DNA of 64,000 nucleotides from NCBI GenBank assembly GCA_018402635.1, contig JAGYIP010000009.1, forward strand, positions 229,593 through 293,592, given 5' to 3'. Shown here one piece after another: positions 47,424-57,555 of the stretch. Within the stretch, counting starts at the first letter, position 1; each line of letters begins with the position of its first letter. The position numbers and the translations under genes were made by a program. This stretch comes from Burkholderiaceae bacterium. GTDB taxonomy: Bacteria > Pseudomonadota > Gammaproteobacteria > Burkholderiales > Burkholderiaceae_A. Below the pieces are notes generated by a model that saw nothing but the letters and a program-made list of their open reading frames with translations, was not told the DNA's origin and did not search any database.

Positions 47424-48920
47424 TTATGCAAGGCCGAGGTATTGATGAACGCGTCTTGCGCTTGCCTGGCCCGAGCGAACAGCAGCCTCAATGCAGGCAG
47501 GATAGCCATAGGTGAGGTCATCGGCTGCGCGGTAGAGCCCAGCAACACCTGTAAGTGGGGCATCGTCTAAGTCGGCCAGTGCATAGCCCGTTGCATCGGT
47601 GAAGGCTGCCGTGCAGGCCCAGGTGGCTCTTGGGTCATCGGTGAACCGGTAGGGTAGGGCCTTTAAATTGTCGATGCCCAGTGGTCTGAGGTAATGCTCT
47701 GCCGAGCGCCAGAGCGAATCAGCAGTCACCGCTCGATCGTCGTCTGGACTAAGCCCGCTTGCCACCATCGAGACCACCTGAGAGCCATTTTCAGAGGGGC
47801 TACGGGCAAGGCCAACATGGGTTCGGTCTCCAAGCCCGGGCAGGCTGCAAAGCCATTGGGTGGCTGGCCCAAGCAGGGCTGCCTGGGCTTGATTCAAATG
47901 AATGTAGAGCGTCATGACCCCACGCCAGTCCAATGCCCGTGCACGCACAATGGCGGGGGTCTCTTGCAGGCCGCTTTGACGCCAGAGCCGATCTGCTTCG
48001 TAGGCGGGCGTTGCCAGAACCACCGCGTCAAAGGTCTGGTCCTTTAGGCCAAAGGCAAGCGCCTGGTCCTGGCTGGAAGGATGCACCTGCAGCTGCCATC
48101 TGCTCCAGCCAGGGCCAGACCCAGATCCAGATCCAGGGCTTGCAGAGGTAGTGGGCCTAAGGGCTGCAATACGACAGCGAGAAATAAGTTTGGCCTGTCT
48201 GGTTGTCAGCCATCGCCAAAGCGGCTCAATGGCATTCTGGCTCAGGTCTGCTCTGGGGTGCCAACAGTTGGTTGAGCCTGCTGGGCCCGTAAGGCTGTCC
48301 TTGATGACCCGAAGGCAGACCGAGGCGCTTGCCTGCCTCCAGTCGGTGTTTAAGGCGCCTTCAATAAGAGGGCGCCAGAACTGCAGACGCACCCTCTCGG
48401 GCATGGCAAGCTGGCTTAGCCAGTGAAATACAGTGCCTGTGGCCTGCCAGTTCGACTGAATGGCATGGCGCAACAGGTTGGCAAGCGACAGCCTGCTAAG
48501 AAGGCTCCAGGGCTGCGCAAGTCTTCGGTCGGTGAGAGGAGGAAAGCTCTGGCCTAAGAAACGCCAGGGCCAGGCCTGCGGCGGAATGCGCAGAAGCTCA
48601 TAGCCTGTGGGTCGGTCTGGCGTGTAAGAGGCCCAGTGCAAGGCGGAGTCTGACCATGCCCGTTCAAGCGGAACGCCGGCATCCTGAAGAAGCTTCCAGC
48701 TCTGGCTGTAGGCTCCAATAAGAAGATGCTGGCCGTTGTCGATGGAGGTCTCACCAAGCGATGTCTCCCAGCGAATGCCGCGGGCCCTTCCACCTGCATG
48801 CGGGCTTGCCTCAAAGAGCCATATTTCAGTGGGCTCGCGGGCCTGCTGGCAGGCCTCGGTTAAACCATGTGCGCAGGCAAGGCCTGCCCATCCGCCACCA
48901 ATAATGGCCACCCTTTTCAT
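47424..48920 (-). CDS. hpnE: Hydroxysqualene dehydroxylase HpnE
   Basis: FAD-dependent enzyme that completes squalene formation for hopanoids from hydroxysqualene. Rossmann motif GGGWAGLACAHGL lies at the N-terminus, and the C-terminal AGLYRAADDLTYGYPACIEAAVRSG is characteristic. The ATG at 48920 (MKRVAIIGGGW) is preferred over an upstream TTG. An internal Ser/Gly tract (PGSGSGSGPG) is encoded by a hexanucleotide repeat. It is last in the minus-strand order hpnC-hpnD-hpnE. Confidence 0.9.
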   Translation of the reverse strand: MKRVAIIGGGWAGLACAHGLTEACQQAREPTEIWLFEASPHAGGRARGIRWETSLGETSIDNGQHLLIGAYSQSWKLLQDAGVPLERAWSDSALHWASYTPDRPTGYELLRIPPQAWPWRFLGQSFPPLTDRRLAQPWSLLSRLSLANLLRHAIQSNWQATGTVFHWLSQLAMPERVRLQFWRPLIEGALNTDWRQASASVCLRVIKDSLTGPAGSTNCWHPRADLSQNAIEPLWRWLTTRQAKLISRCRIAALRPTTSASPGSGSGSGPGWSRWQLQVHPSSQDQALAFGLKDQTFDAVVLATPAYEADRLWRQSGLQETPAIVRARALDWRGVMTLYIHLNQAQAALLGPATQWLCSLPGLGDRTHVGLARSPSENGSQVVSMVASGLSPDDDRAVTADSLWRSAEHYLRPLGIDNLKALPYRFTDDPRATWACTAAFTDATGYALADLDDAPLTGVAGLYRAADDLTYGYPACIEAAVRSGQASARRVHQYLGLA

Positions 48921-48952
48921 TGGGCAAGGGACCAAGGCATGCTACGAGGCAT

Positions 48953-49820
48953 CTAGCGCGGCATGCGGCCAAGCGCAGCCAAGAGAGCAACCCAAAGCTT
49001 GCGCAGCGGGCCAAGTCGTACGCGCTGATTCAATACGTCGTAGTCAAGGCTCGCAATGCTACGAAGAAGATCGCGATAGATCGCGGTCATGACAAGCCCG
49101 GGTCGCTGGGCATGTCGTTCTTGTGTAGGCAAGGCTGCAAGCGCCCGGTCGTAGGCTTGTTCGGCAAGCTGATGAAGCTCGCCAAGCACGCGGCGCAGCT
49201 CTGGGCTGTCTTCCAGATTAAGAATGGAGCCGGTCGTCGCCCCCTGGGCTTTAAGCATGCTGGTTGGAAGGTAGATTCGCTTACGTCGGGCATCTTCGCC
49301 GACATCACGCAGAATATTGGTGTACTGAAAGGCAAGTCCAAGCTCGCTTGCATAAAGAAGGGTCTGGTCTGAGCAGTCCCCAAAAATACGCACCGAGAGC
49401 CGGCCCACCGCACCCGCAACCCGATCGCAATAACGGTTTAGTTCATCAAGGCTTTCAAAGGCGGTGTGAGGAAGATCCATGCCAACGCCATCTAAGACAG
49501 CCTCGAAGTCGGCCAAGGCAAGGGCGTAGGTTTTTATGGGGCCCTTAAGGGCAAGGCTTATGGGGTGTTGTGCGGTGGACTGGGTTTTCTTGGGCGTCAA
49601 CTTTCGCAAAAAGCCGATGGATTTCCTCGCGCCACCAGGCCAGTTTTACGCGGGCCAGGGCGGGGTCTGCAATATCGTCGGCAATGTCGTCAACTTCGCG
49701 GCAAAAGGCGTATAGAGCCTCCATGGCCTGCCTGCGAGCCGGCGACAGAAGTCGAAACGACAAGGTAAAGCTTGAGCCCGCCTGGGCCGTAAGCTGGCGA
49801 CAGAAGGCTTCGGGGGTCAT
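48953..49820 (-). CDS. hpnD: Presqualene diphosphate synthase HpnD, frameshifted
   Basis: Condenses two farnesyl diphosphates to presqualene diphosphate. The first aspartate-rich motif EVDDIADDIAD is in the N-terminal frame, and the second, QYTNILRDVGEDARRKRIYLP, in the next frame. The break sits near a T4 run at 49585-49588. One more base gives DAQEKTQSTAQHPISLAL in outline and an intact protein of about 288 residues. The ATG at 49820 overlaps the hpnC stop (ATGA). Sequence error is the simplest explanation. Confidence 0.88.
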
Positions 49821-50863
49821 CGATCGCTGGACTGCGTAAGGCGCCAAAAGTGGACAGGCAGTCTATTCATAAGGCTTAACAAAAGCCAGGCGCGTGAGAG
49901 GCGAATGGATCGACGCCAGGCCATACCAGGGTTTCGCAGCAGGCGCTTGGCAATGCTCTGGCCACCTTCGAGAATCAGGGTAATTTCAAGGGCAAGACGA
50001 AGTCCGTGAGGGCGAACGTTTTTGTAGAGCTGCTTGGGCAGATTCTCGCCACGGGCAAGCTGATTACTTCCACGAATAACAAGGGATCGGGCAATGGCTA
50101 GCCGTTCTTCCAACGAGAGCGCCTCGACTCCAAGTAGCTCACCCCTGCGTTGCTCGACCCCACTGGTAGTGCTCTCGGACTTCCAGGTGAGCCTGGCGGG
50201 CCAGTCTGACTTTGGCAGTGTTGGCCGGTGACGCCCCATGTCCTGATGAAGGTCTTGTCCAAAATTAACAAGCTGAAGCCCCGTACAGATGCTGTCACTT
50301 GCGAAAAAGATCTGCTCTTTCATGGTGCCGGCCACCTGCCTGGGGGCTGGGTCTTCAGGCGAGGAGTGAAGACCAAAGAATCCAAGAAGAATGCGTCCCA
50401 CGGGAACGGCCGAGCACTGGCAGTAGCCTAAAACGTCAGACCAGGTCTCGAAGGGCTCGAACTGCGCATCATAGTCAAAGGCATTAAGAAGCTGTAATGC
50501 CCAGTCGGCATTTAAGCCGTGGGCCGAAAGCTGAGCGCCTGCCTGACTGCCTATGGCTTCAAACTCAGCAATGGCCTGGGCTGACCAGCCATTCGGGGCT
50601 GGCTCATTGCCCAACCCTTCTTGGTCAGGGGCTAGATTCTGCCCTTGGCTTAGGCCTCGACGCAGGGCGGCAAGGCCCTCAAGTCGTTGGGTGATTGTGA
50701 AGTCACCTTCATCTGCCAGGTCATCGCCCGTGCGGGCTAGCCGGTAGACCGAGACCACCGCCGGACGCAGAGCCGCAGGCAAAAGCCAGGAGGCGACTGG
50801 AAAGTTTTCGTAATGCCCCCCCGCATGGAAGGCCTTGACAAGACCTTGGTCGAGTTGGCTCAT
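49817..50863 (-). CDS. hpnC: Squalene-synthase-like HpnC
   Basis: Converts presqualene diphosphate to hydroxysqualene in the hopanoid pathway, 348 residues. Typical motifs: NFPVASWLLPAALRPAV at the start, RTGDDLADEGD (first Asp-rich motif), GYCQCSAVPVGRILLGFFG, and NFGQDLHQDMGR (second motif). The C-terminus has hydrophobic RAWLLLSLMNRL. First gene of hpnCDE; squalene-hopene cyclase is not in this window. Confidence 0.92.
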   Translation of the reverse strand: MSQLDQGLVKAFHAGGHYENFPVASWLLPAALRPAVVSVYRLARTGDDLADEGDFTITQRLEGLAALRRGLSQGQNLAPDQEGLGNEPAPNGWSAQAIAEFEAIGSQAGAQLSAHGLNADWALQLLNAFDYDAQFEPFETWSDVLGYCQCSAVPVGRILLGFFGLHSSPEDPAPRQVAGTMKEQIFFASDSICTGLQLVNFGQDLHQDMGRHRPTLPKSDWPARLTWKSESTTSGVEQRRGELLGVEALSLEERLAIARSLVIRGSNQLARGENLPKQLYKNVRPHGLRLALEITLILEGGQSIAKRLLRNPGMAWRRSIRLSRAWLLLSLMNRLPVHFWRLTQSSDR

Positions 50864-50954
50864 GGGTCTAATTGTAGACGCGGCTTTCTCCTATTCCAGG
50901 CAAGCGGGTCCGGGTTGAGGCCCCGTCTTAAGTACAATGAGCTAGGTTTAGAGC

Positions 50955-51039
50955 GCGAAGGTGGCGAAATTGGTAGACGCACCAGGTTTAGGTCCTGACG
51001 CCGAAAGGTGTGCGGGTTCGAGTCCCGCCCTTCGCACCA
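50955..51039 (+). tRNA. tRNA-Leu (UAG)
   Basis: An 85-nt tRNA including encoded CCA. Acceptor stem GCGAAGG pairs with CCTTCGC, discriminator A, and the T arm is GGGTTCGAGTCCC. The anticodon stem CAGG/CCTG encloses TTTAGGT, giving anticodon TAG. The long variable arm (about TGACGCCGAAAGGTGTG) marks a class II leucine tRNA. It lies upstream of tig, the usual Burkholderiales position. Confidence 0.97.
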
Positions 51040-51067
51040 TTTAATTACGAACAGATTGGCTGTACTT

Positions 51068-52384
51068 ATGACAACAGAGACAACCGTGGCCTCGAGTCTC
51101 GAGCGCCGTATTACCCTTCACCTCTCCTCTGAAGATATTGAGCAGGCGACCATGCGTCAGCTTCAACAAATGGGTCGCAAGGCTAAGCTGCCAGGCTTTC
51201 GGCCTGGGAAGATTCCCCTTAAGGTGCTTGAGAAGTCGTTTGGAGCCCAGGCGCGCTCCGAGGCTTTGGGCGATGCGCTTTCAAAGGTTTATGCAGAGCA
51301 GGTGGCAGCCCAGAAAATCAGGCCAGCAGGTCCTCCTAAAATTGCGCCCTTGAACCAAGACGGTGCCGATCCCGCCGCGCAGGCACTTGACTTCGAGGCC
51401 ACCATTGAGGTCTACCCCGATGTCTCAGTTCCAGACCGTTCAAGTCTTTCGGTGGTGCGTACCGTCTGCGAGGTCACCGAGGCCGACCTCGACAAGACCA
51501 TGCAGACCCTGCAAAAGCAGCGCATTGTCTACACCAAGGCTGACCGTGCAGCACAGGCTGACGACCAGGTTCTTATCGACTTTGAAGGCCGGCTCGATGG
51601 CGAAGTCTTTGAAGGTGGTAAGGCCGAGGGCTTTGAGTTTGTTGTTGGTAACGCAAGCATGCTTGCAGACTTTGACCAGGCCGTGCGTGGAATGACAGAA
51701 GGCACCAAAAAATCCTTCACGGTTCAGTTTCCCGAGAACTACCATGCAACGAATCTTGCCGGCAAAGCCGCGGAATTTACCGTAACCCTGCACGAGACAC
51801 GGGAACCCGAACTTCCCGCGCTCAATGACGAATTTGCCAAGGCCTTTGGTGTCGGCGAGGGTGGTCTTGCCAAGCTGCGCCAAGACGTTGAGAAGAACCT
51901 GCGTCGCGAGGTGGCCACACGGTGCAAGAACAAGACCAAGCGCTCGGTTATGGATGCACTTGTTGAGCAGGCCAGTTTTGACCTGCCTACAGCCCTTGTT
52001 CAGGCAGAAAGCGAGCGCATGTCGGACGAAATGCGCCAACAAATGGCAGGCCGTGGCATGAAGGTTGATCAGGCTCCTTTACCGCCCGACCTCTTTAAGA
52101 CCCAGGCAGCCAAGCGAGTCCGGCTTGGGCTTATGGTGGGCGAGATTGTGTCGAAGGAAAAGCTCAACCCAACCGAAGACGCAATTCGTGACATGCTAGG
52201 TGAGATGGCCCAGGCTTACGAGAACCCTGAAGAATTCATTCAATGGGCAATGGCCAACAAAGAGCGCCGATCCGAGGCTCAGTCGGTTGTACTCGAGGAC
52301 AACGTCGTGAACTGGGTTCTGCAAGAAGCTAAGGTTGAAGACAAATCCGTCGATGTTGAGTCGTTAATTAAGGAAACCGAATAA
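51068..52384 (+). CDS. tig: Trigger factor
   Basis: Ribosome-bound chaperone and peptidyl-prolyl isomerase, 438 residues. The ribosome-binding signature [15 protein letters not shown] is near residue 36, the FKBP-type domain ([36 protein letters not shown]) is in the middle, and the helical substrate-binding domain follows. The ATG at 51068 follows the tRNA by 28 bp. The frame is open upstream through the tRNA but that is not coding. Its TAA overlaps the clpP ATG. Confidence 0.97.
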   Translation: MTTETTVASSLERRITLHLSSEDIEQATMRQLQQMGRKAKLPGFRPGKIPLKVLEKSFGAQARSEALGDALSKVYAEQVAAQKIRPAGPPKIAPLNQDGADPAAQALDFEATIEVYPDVSVPDRSSLSVVRTVCEVTEADLDKTMQTLQKQRIVYTKADRAAQADDQVLIDFEGRLDGEVFEGGKAEGFEFVVGNASMLADFDQAVRGMTEGTKKSFTVQFPENYHATNLAGKAAEFTVTLHETREPELPALNDEFAKAFGVGEGGLAKLRQDVEKNLRREVATRCKNKTKRSVMDALVEQASFDLPTALVQAESERMSDEMRQQMAGRGMKVDQAPLPPDLFKTQAAKRVRLGLMVGEIVSKEKLNPTEDAIRDMLGEMAQAYENPEEFIQWAMANKERRSEAQSVVLEDNVVNWVLQEAKVEDKSVDVESLIKETE

Positions 52385-53043
52385 TGGGCAGATACTTCAG
52401 GGCGTCAGCCCCAATGGATGCAGACAGCCATGACAGTGGTGCCTTGGGCACCCAAGCCCTTGGCCTTGTGCCTATGGTGGTTGAACAGTCGGGCCGCGGT
52501 GAGCGGGCCTACGACATCTACTCTCGACTTCTTAAAGAGCGGGTGGTCTTTTTAGTGGGACCTGTAAATGACGGCACGGCAAACCTTATTGTGGCCCAGC
52601 TGCTCTTTCTCGAATCCGAAAATCCAGACAAAGAGATTTCCCTCTACATCAATTCTCCGGGTGGGTCGGTCTCCGCCGGGCTTGCCATTTTTGACACCAT
52701 GCAATTTGTAAAGCCAGCGGTTAGCACGCTTTGCATTGGTATGGCCGCCAGTATGGGAGCCTTTTTACTCGCTGCAGGCGAGAAGGGCAAACGGTTTGCA
52801 CTGCCCAATAGCCGCGTCATGATTCACCAGCCGCTTGGGGGCGTCCAAGGCCAGGCCTCCGATATTGAAATTCATGCCCGCGAAATTCTTAAGCTAAGAG
52901 ACACGCTCAATTCCATTTTGTCAGAGAGGACGGGCCAGCCAATTGAAACCATTTCCCGAGACACCGACCGAGACAACTTTATGTCTGCGGAAGATGCGTT
53001 AAAGTACGGCATAGTCGATCGCGTACTTTCAAGTCGCGATTAG
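52384..53043 (+). CDS. clpP: ATP-dependent Clp protease proteolytic subunit
   Basis: Serine peptidase of the ClpXP/ClpAP machine, 219 residues. Catalytic Ser in [14 protein letters not shown], His in [13 protein letters not shown], and the Asp in [15 protein letters not shown] region. The N-terminal propeptide-like segment (about 25 residues before [16 protein letters not shown]) is typical. It shares one base with the tig stop, so translation is coupled, and precedes clpX by 36 bp. Confidence 0.97.
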   Translation: MGRYFRASAPMDADSHDSGALGTQALGLVPMVVEQSGRGERAYDIYSRLLKERVVFLVGPVNDGTANLIVAQLLFLESENPDKEISLYINSPGGSVSAGLAIFDTMQFVKPAVSTLCIGMAASMGAFLLAAGEKGKRFALPNSRVMIHQPLGGVQGQASDIEIHAREILKLRDTLNSILSERTGQPIETISRDTDRDNFMSAEDALKYGIVDRVLSSRD

Positions 53044-53079
53044 TTTCTCTGAACTAAGTCGGTTCATCCGGAGGCAACG

Positions 53080-54360
53080 ATGGCAGAGAAAAAGGGAACA
53101 GGCGAGAAGCTTCTTTACTGTTCGTTTTGCGGTAAAAGTCAGCATGAGGTTAAAAAACTCATTGCCGGGCCTTCGGTATTCATCTGCGATGAATGCATCG
53201 ATTTATGCAACGACATTATTCGTGACGAGCAGTCCGAGGCAACAACAAGTGAGTCAAGCCGTGAGGCTTTACCAACGCCTCAAGAAATCTCCTCTATTTT
53301 AGGCCAGTACGTTGTGGGCCAGGATCGTGCAAAACGCAACCTTGCAGTTGCCGTCTACAACCATTACAAACGGCTTCGTCAGCACGGTAAATCCGGTGAG
53401 GTGGAACTCTCCAAAAGCAATATTCTTCTCATCGGCCCAACCGGTTCGGGTAAAACCCTTCTTGCCCAGACCCTAGCCAGGCTTTTGAATGTCCCCTTCG
53501 TTATTTCCGATGCCACAACACTCACCGAGGCAGGTTATGTAGGTGAGGATGTCGAGAACATCATCCAAAAGCTCTTGCAAAACTGCAATTACGAGGTTGA
53601 CCGGGCGCAGCACGGTATTGTCTACATCGACGAGATCGACAAAATTTCTCGTAAATCTGATAACCCATCAATTACCCGAGATGTCTCGGGCGAGGGCGTG
53701 CAGCAGGCCCTCTTAAAGCTCATTGAGGGAACGGTGGCCTCGGTGCCCCCTCAGGGCGGACGCAAGCATCCCAACCAAGACTTCGTGCAAATTGACACCA
53801 CCAATATTTTGTTTATTTGTGGAGGGGCCTTCGATGGGCTGGAAAAGGTTATTCGTGACCGAACTGAAAAGACCTCCATTGGCTTTGGAGCCGAGGTTCG
53901 CTCGGCCTCAGAGCGTAAGTTGTCCGAGCTCTTCCAAGACGTTGAGCCCGAAGACCTTATTAAGTTTGGCCTCATACCCGAGCTCGTGGGAAGGCTGCCG
54001 GTGGTTGCCACCCTTGATGAACTCGATGAGCCAGCCCTAATTGAAATTCTTACAGGCCCCAAAAACGCCTTGGTCAAGCAGTACCAAAGCCTTTTTCAGA
54101 TGGAGGGGGCCGAACTCGAGGTTCGCACAGCCGCCCTTTCGGCGATCGCGAAAAAGGCCATTGCACGTCGAACAGGGGCCAGGGGCTTACGCTCGATTAT
54201 TGAACAGACCTTGCTCGACACCATGTACGATCTGCCGAGTCTGAAAAACGTAACCAAGGTGGTGTTAGACGAAAACAACGTGACCGAAGAGGTGAAGCCC
54301 TTGTTAATTTATGGGGAAACGCCCAAGGCCGCCACAAGCAAAAGAAGCGGAGCCGCTTGA
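53080..54360 (+). CDS. clpX: ClpX unfoldase
   Basis: AAA+ unfoldase that feeds substrates to ClpP, 426 residues. N-terminal C4 zinc domain ([19 protein letters not shown]), Walker A GPTGSGKT, Walker B YIDEIDK, pore loop YVGEDVE, and sensor-2 GARGLRSI. The ribosome site is GGAGG. The stop codon is overlapped by the -35 element of the likely heat-shock promoter for lon. Confidence 0.98.
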   Translation: MAEKKGTGEKLLYCSFCGKSQHEVKKLIAGPSVFICDECIDLCNDIIRDEQSEATTSESSREALPTPQEISSILGQYVVGQDRAKRNLAVAVYNHYKRLRQHGKSGEVELSKSNILLIGPTGSGKTLLAQTLARLLNVPFVISDATTLTEAGYVGEDVENIIQKLLQNCNYEVDRAQHGIVYIDEIDKISRKSDNPSITRDVSGEGVQQALLKLIEGTVASVPPQGGRKHPNQDFVQIDTTNILFICGGAFDGLEKVIRDRTEKTSIGFGAEVRSASERKLSELFQDVEPEDLIKFGLIPELVGRLPVVATLDELDEPALIEILTGPKNALVKQYQSLFQMEGAELEVRTAALSAIAKKAIARRTGARGLRSIIEQTLLDTMYDLPSLKNVTKVVLDENNVTEEVKPLLIYGETPKAATSKRSGAA

Positions 54361-54383
54361 TTTTTGCTTTTTTGTCCCCATTT
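54356..54383 (+). promoter_or_regulatory. Likely sigma-32 promoter for lon
   Basis: CTTGATT (54356-54362), 13-bp spacer, CCCCATTT (54376-54383) closely match the RpoH consensus CTTGAAA-N13/14-CCCCATNT. It overlaps the clpX stop and lies about 60-85 bp before the lon ATG. lon is a classic heat-shock gene, so the placement makes sense and allows lon to be induced apart from clpPX. Confidence 0.75.
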
Positions 54384-54440
54384 CATTTAGAAATCACTTC
54401 CTTCTACCGATTCCTTCCTTAGGAAAGGTTGTTACTGACC

Positions 54441-56900
54441 ATGTCAAAACCCGAAATTCTCCCCGCCGAGCCTGTTCATCTGCCCATGCTGCCGCTGCGG
54501 GATGTTGTTGTCTTCCCGCATATGGTGATTCCCCTGTTTGTGGGCCGACCCAAGTCGATTCGGGCCATGGAGAAGGCAATGGAGTCAGGGGTTCATGTCC
54601 TGCTTGCGGCCCAGCGTTCGGCCACGCAAGACGAGCCCAGCGGCAACGACATCTACTCCATTGGCTGCCTTGCAAGTATTCTTCAAATGCTCAAGCTTCC
54701 TGATGGCACGGTGAAGGTGTTGGTGGAGGGCGTTCAGCGGGCCGAGCTTATTGAGCTTGTTGAAGAGGATGACTATCTTCAGGCGGTCTGCTGCCCGCTG
54801 CCACTTGATGAGCACAAGGGCCCCGAGGTGGAGGCTTTGCGTCGCACCATCCTTGGGCAGTTCGACCAGTTCGTCAAACTAAATAAAAAGATCCCGGCCG
54901 AAATTCTAAACAGCCTGGTAAGCATGGAAGAGCCCGGCCGGCTTGCCGACACCATTGCTGCGCACCTTCCCATGAAGCTCGAGGAAAAGCAGGCTGTCCT
55001 TGAGATTCTCCCCGTGGGCGAGAGGCTTGAGAAGCTTCTGGCCCAGATTGAGACCGAGCTTGACATTCTGCAGGTTGAAAAGCGCATTCGAGGCCGGGTA
55101 AAGCGTCAAATGGAGAAAAGCCAGCGCGAGTACTACTTGAATGAGCAGGTTAAGGCCATTCAAAAAGAGCTTGGCGAGGGCGAGGACAACGAGCTTGATG
55201 AGATTGATAAAAAAATCAAGGCCGCCCGTATGCCCAAAGAGGCAAAAGACAAGGCCTTAACTGAGCTTAAAAAGCTACGCATGATGTCCCCGATGTCGGC
55301 TGAGGCCACGGTGGTCCGCAACTACGTCGATGCCCTGGTGGGCCTTCCCTGGAAGAAAAAGAGCAAGGTCAATGGCAACCTTGGCTCGGCCGAAGAGGTG
55401 CTTGAGCAAGAGCACTTCGGCCTTGAGAAGGTGAAAGAGCGAATTCTTGAATACCTTGCTGTGCAGCAGCGGGTCGAGAAAGTGAAGGCTCCTATTCTCT
55501 GTCTTGTGGGCCCTCCGGGTGTTGGTAAAACCTCTTTGGGCCAGTCCATTGCACGTGCAACGAATCGTAAGTTTGTTCGTATGGCCCTGGGCGGCGTGCG
55601 TGACGAGAGTGAGATTCGGGGGCACCGGCGCACCTACATTGGCTCGATGCCCGGCAAAATTCTTACCAGCCTTACGAAGGCTGGGGTTCGCAATCCACTC
55701 TTTCTTCTTGATGAAGTTGACAAGATGGGTATGGATTTCCGAGGCGACCCTGCAAGCGCACTGCTTGAGGTCCTCGACCCCGAACAGAACAACAGCTTCA
55801 CCGATCACTACATCGAGGTGGAGTACGACCTGTCGGACGTTATGTTCGTTGCCACGGCGAATTCCATGAACATTCCGCCCGCGCTTCTTGACCGTATGGA
55901 AGTTATTCGTCTCTCGGGCTACACCGAGGACGAGAAGGTTAGCATCGCCCAGCGCTACCTTCTGCCTAAGCAAATTAAGCAGACGGGTCTTAAAGAGGGT
56001 GAGGTCGAGGTTGCCGAAGATGCTATTCGCGAAATTATTCGGTCCTACACCCGCGAGGCCGGTGTGCGTGGCCTTGAGCGCGAGCTTTCAAAAATTTGCC
56101 GCAAGGTTACGCGCCGAGTGCTTAGTCTGAAGGCAAAGGCTGCCGATGCCCTCCCTTTTAAGGTTGCTGGGGAAAACATCGAAGAGTATCTTGGTGTGAA
56201 GCGCTACACCTTTGGCGTGGCCGAGAAAGAAGATCAGGTCGGCGAGGTCACTGGCCTTGCATGGACGGAAGTGGGTGGCGAGCTGCTGACCATCGAGGCT
56301 GCTGTCATGCCAGGCAAGGGCAACATCATTCGTACCGGGTCGCTAGGCGATGTCATGAAGGAGTCGGTTGAGGCCGCACGCTCGGTGGTTCGCAGCCGCG
56401 CCCGTCGTCTTGGAATTTCTGAGGATGTCTTTGAGAAGCGTGACCTGCATATCCATGCACCCGAGGGTGCAACACCTAAGGATGGTCCGAGCGCTGGTAT
56501 TGCCATCACCACGGCACTTGTTTCTGTTCTAACGGGCATTCCTGTGCGGGCCGATGTGGCCATGACCGGTGAGATCACGCTTCGGGGCGAAGTGCTGCAA
56601 ATTGGCGGCCTGAAGGAAAAGCTTCTTGCGGCCCATCGAGGGGGTATAAAAAAGGTTCTCATCCCTGAGCAAAATGTTCGTGACCTTGCCGAGATTCCAG
56701 CCAATGTGAAGAACTCGCTTGAAATTATTCCAGTGCGTTGGATTGATAAGGTGCTTGAGCTTGCCTTAGCTTCTGTTCCCACGCCCATTGAGGATACGCC
56801 TGAGGTTGCCGCTGCAGCGGCAGCAGCAGCGGCTGCGACCGCAACGAAGGGCGCCGTTGAAATCACGCCCGTACCAGGCACAGACGCGACGACACACTAG
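54441..56900 (+). CDS. lon: Lon protease
   Basis: ATP-dependent protease for damaged and regulatory proteins, 819 residues. N-terminal LON domain (LPMLPLRDVVVFPHMVIPLFVGR), Walker A GPPGVGKT, Walker B FLLDEVDKMG, and the Ser-Lys dyad Ser in KDGPSAGIA. The C-terminal tail is unusual: a run of about ten Ala (after TPEV) and a Thr/Pro end. The ATG at 54441 follows GGAAAGG and gives MSKPEILP; an ATG four codons earlier lacks a better ribosome site. Confidence 0.97.
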   Translation: MSKPEILPAEPVHLPMLPLRDVVVFPHMVIPLFVGRPKSIRAMEKAMESGVHVLLAAQRSATQDEPSGNDIYSIGCLASILQMLKLPDGTVKVLVEGVQRAELIELVEEDDYLQAVCCPLPLDEHKGPEVEALRRTILGQFDQFVKLNKKIPAEILNSLVSMEEPGRLADTIAAHLPMKLEEKQAVLEILPVGERLEKLLAQIETELDILQVEKRIRGRVKRQMEKSQREYYLNEQVKAIQKELGEGEDNELDEIDKKIKAARMPKEAKDKALTELKKLRMMSPMSAEATVVRNYVDALVGLPWKKKSKVNGNLGSAEEVLEQEHFGLEKVKERILEYLAVQQRVEKVKAPILCLVGPPGVGKTSLGQSIARATNRKFVRMALGGVRDESEIRGHRRTYIGSMPGKILTSLTKAGVRNPLFLLDEVDKMGMDFRGDPASALLEVLDPEQNNSFTDHYIEVEYDLSDVMFVATANSMNIPPALLDRMEVIRLSGYTEDEKVSIAQRYLLPKQIKQTGLKEGEVEVAEDAIREIIRSYTREAGVRGLERELSKICRKVTRRVLSLKAKAADALPFKVAGENIEEYLGVKRYTFGVAEKEDQVGEVTGLAWTEVGGELLTIEAAVMPGKGNIIRTGSLGDVMKESVEAARSVVRSRARRLGISEDVFEKRDLHIHAPEGATPKDGPSAGIAITTALVSVLTGIPVRADVAMTGEITLRGEVLQIGGLKEKLLAAHRGGIKKVLIPEQNVRDLAEIPANVKNSLEIIPVRWIDKVLELALASVPTPIEDTPEVAAAAAAAAAATATKGAVEITPVPGTDATTH

Positions 56901-56932
56901 GGAAAGTCATAGGAAATTCCTGCTCTGCACAC

Positions 56933-56962
56933 TTGACCTTTTGAAACCGTTTAGCGTTTAAT
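56933..56962 (+). promoter_or_regulatory. Probable sigma-70 promoter for hupB
   Basis: TTGACC (56933-56938), 18-bp spacer, TTTAAT (56957-56962) lie in the 137-bp gap between lon and the HU gene. A short dyad AACCG...CGGTT (56945-56967) flanks the -10 box and might bind a regulator. The -10 is a fair match; assignment is tentative. Confidence 0.45.
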
Positions 56963-57037
56963 CGGTTGCTCGCGGTCAAGACGCTTGGCTTCTGACTTCT
57001 TTCTTTGCTGGTTAAAAAACAATAAGGACATGACGCT

Positions 57038-57310
57038 GTGAACAAGACCGACATGATTGAACACATGGCTAAACAGGCTGATATTTCAAAGGCAGCTGCA
57101 GGTCGTGCTCTCGAAGCCTTTATGATGGGTGTGCGAACCAACCTGAAAAAAGGAGCGTCGGTTACGCTGGTAGGCTTTGGTACCTTTGCGGTCACCAAAC
57201 GAGCAGCCCGCTCGGGCCGCAACCCTCGAACAGGCGAGACAATCAAAATTAAGTCGGCTAAGCTACCAAAGTTTCGTGCGGGCAAGGCTTTTAAAGACGC
57301 ACTTAACTAA
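57038..57310 (+). CDS. hupB: DNA-binding protein HU
   Basis: Histone-like HU, 90 residues, with the beta-arm signature [22 protein letters not shown] and [14 protein letters not shown]. The start is a GTG at 57038, supported by the family start [10 protein letters not shown] and an AATAAGGAC ribosome site. An ATG at 57030 would give only a three-codon frame. Position after lon is standard for betaproteobacteria. Confidence 0.96.
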   Translation: MNKTDMIEHMAKQADISKAAAGRALEAFMMGVRTNLKKGASVTLVGFGTFAVTKRAARSGRNPRTGETIKIKSAKLPKFRAGKAFKDALN

Positions 57311-57323
57311 CAAGAATTGCCGT

Positions 57324-57399
57324 GGGTGCTTAGCTCAGTTGGTAGAGCGGCGCCCTTACAAGGCGTAGGTCGGGAGTTCGAGCCTCTCAGCACCCACCA
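57324..57399 (+). tRNA. tRNA-Val (UAC)
   Basis: A 76-nt tRNA including CCA. Acceptor stem GGGTGCT pairs with AGCACCC, D arm TAGCTCAGTTGGTAGAGC, anticodon loop CTTACAA with anticodon TAC, T arm GGGAGTTCGAGCCTCTC. Located 13 bp after hupB. Confidence 0.97.
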
Positions 57400-57469
57400 C
57401 TGCAGTTCTCACAGGCGTCCTCAGAAAACCTGCTTTCCGCTGCTGTATACTCTGTCACTTCATTAATTC

Positions 57470-57546
57470 GGAGCGGTAGTTCAGTTGGTTAGAATACCGG
57501 CCTGTCACGCCGGGGGTCGCGGGTTCGAGTCCCGTCCGCTCCGCCA
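57470..57546 (+). tRNA. tRNA-Asp (GUC)
   Basis: A 77-nt tRNA including CCA. Acceptor stem GGAGCGG pairs with CCGCTCC, discriminator G, anticodon loop CTGTCAC with anticodon GTC, T arm GCGGGTTCGAGTCCCGT. It lies 9 bp before ppiD. A TATACT box about 25 bp upstream may belong to its own promoter. Confidence 0.97.
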
Positions 57547-57555
57547 ATCGCCCAT

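Noticed and set aside
50905..50940. Sigma-70 promoter for tRNA-Leu (TTGAGG and TACAAT)
   Set aside because: The spacer is only 12 bp, too short for a functional pair.
55275..55973. Minus-strand open frame inside lon (232 codons)
   Set aside because: Antisense to the conserved Lon ATPase core; a codon-bias shadow.
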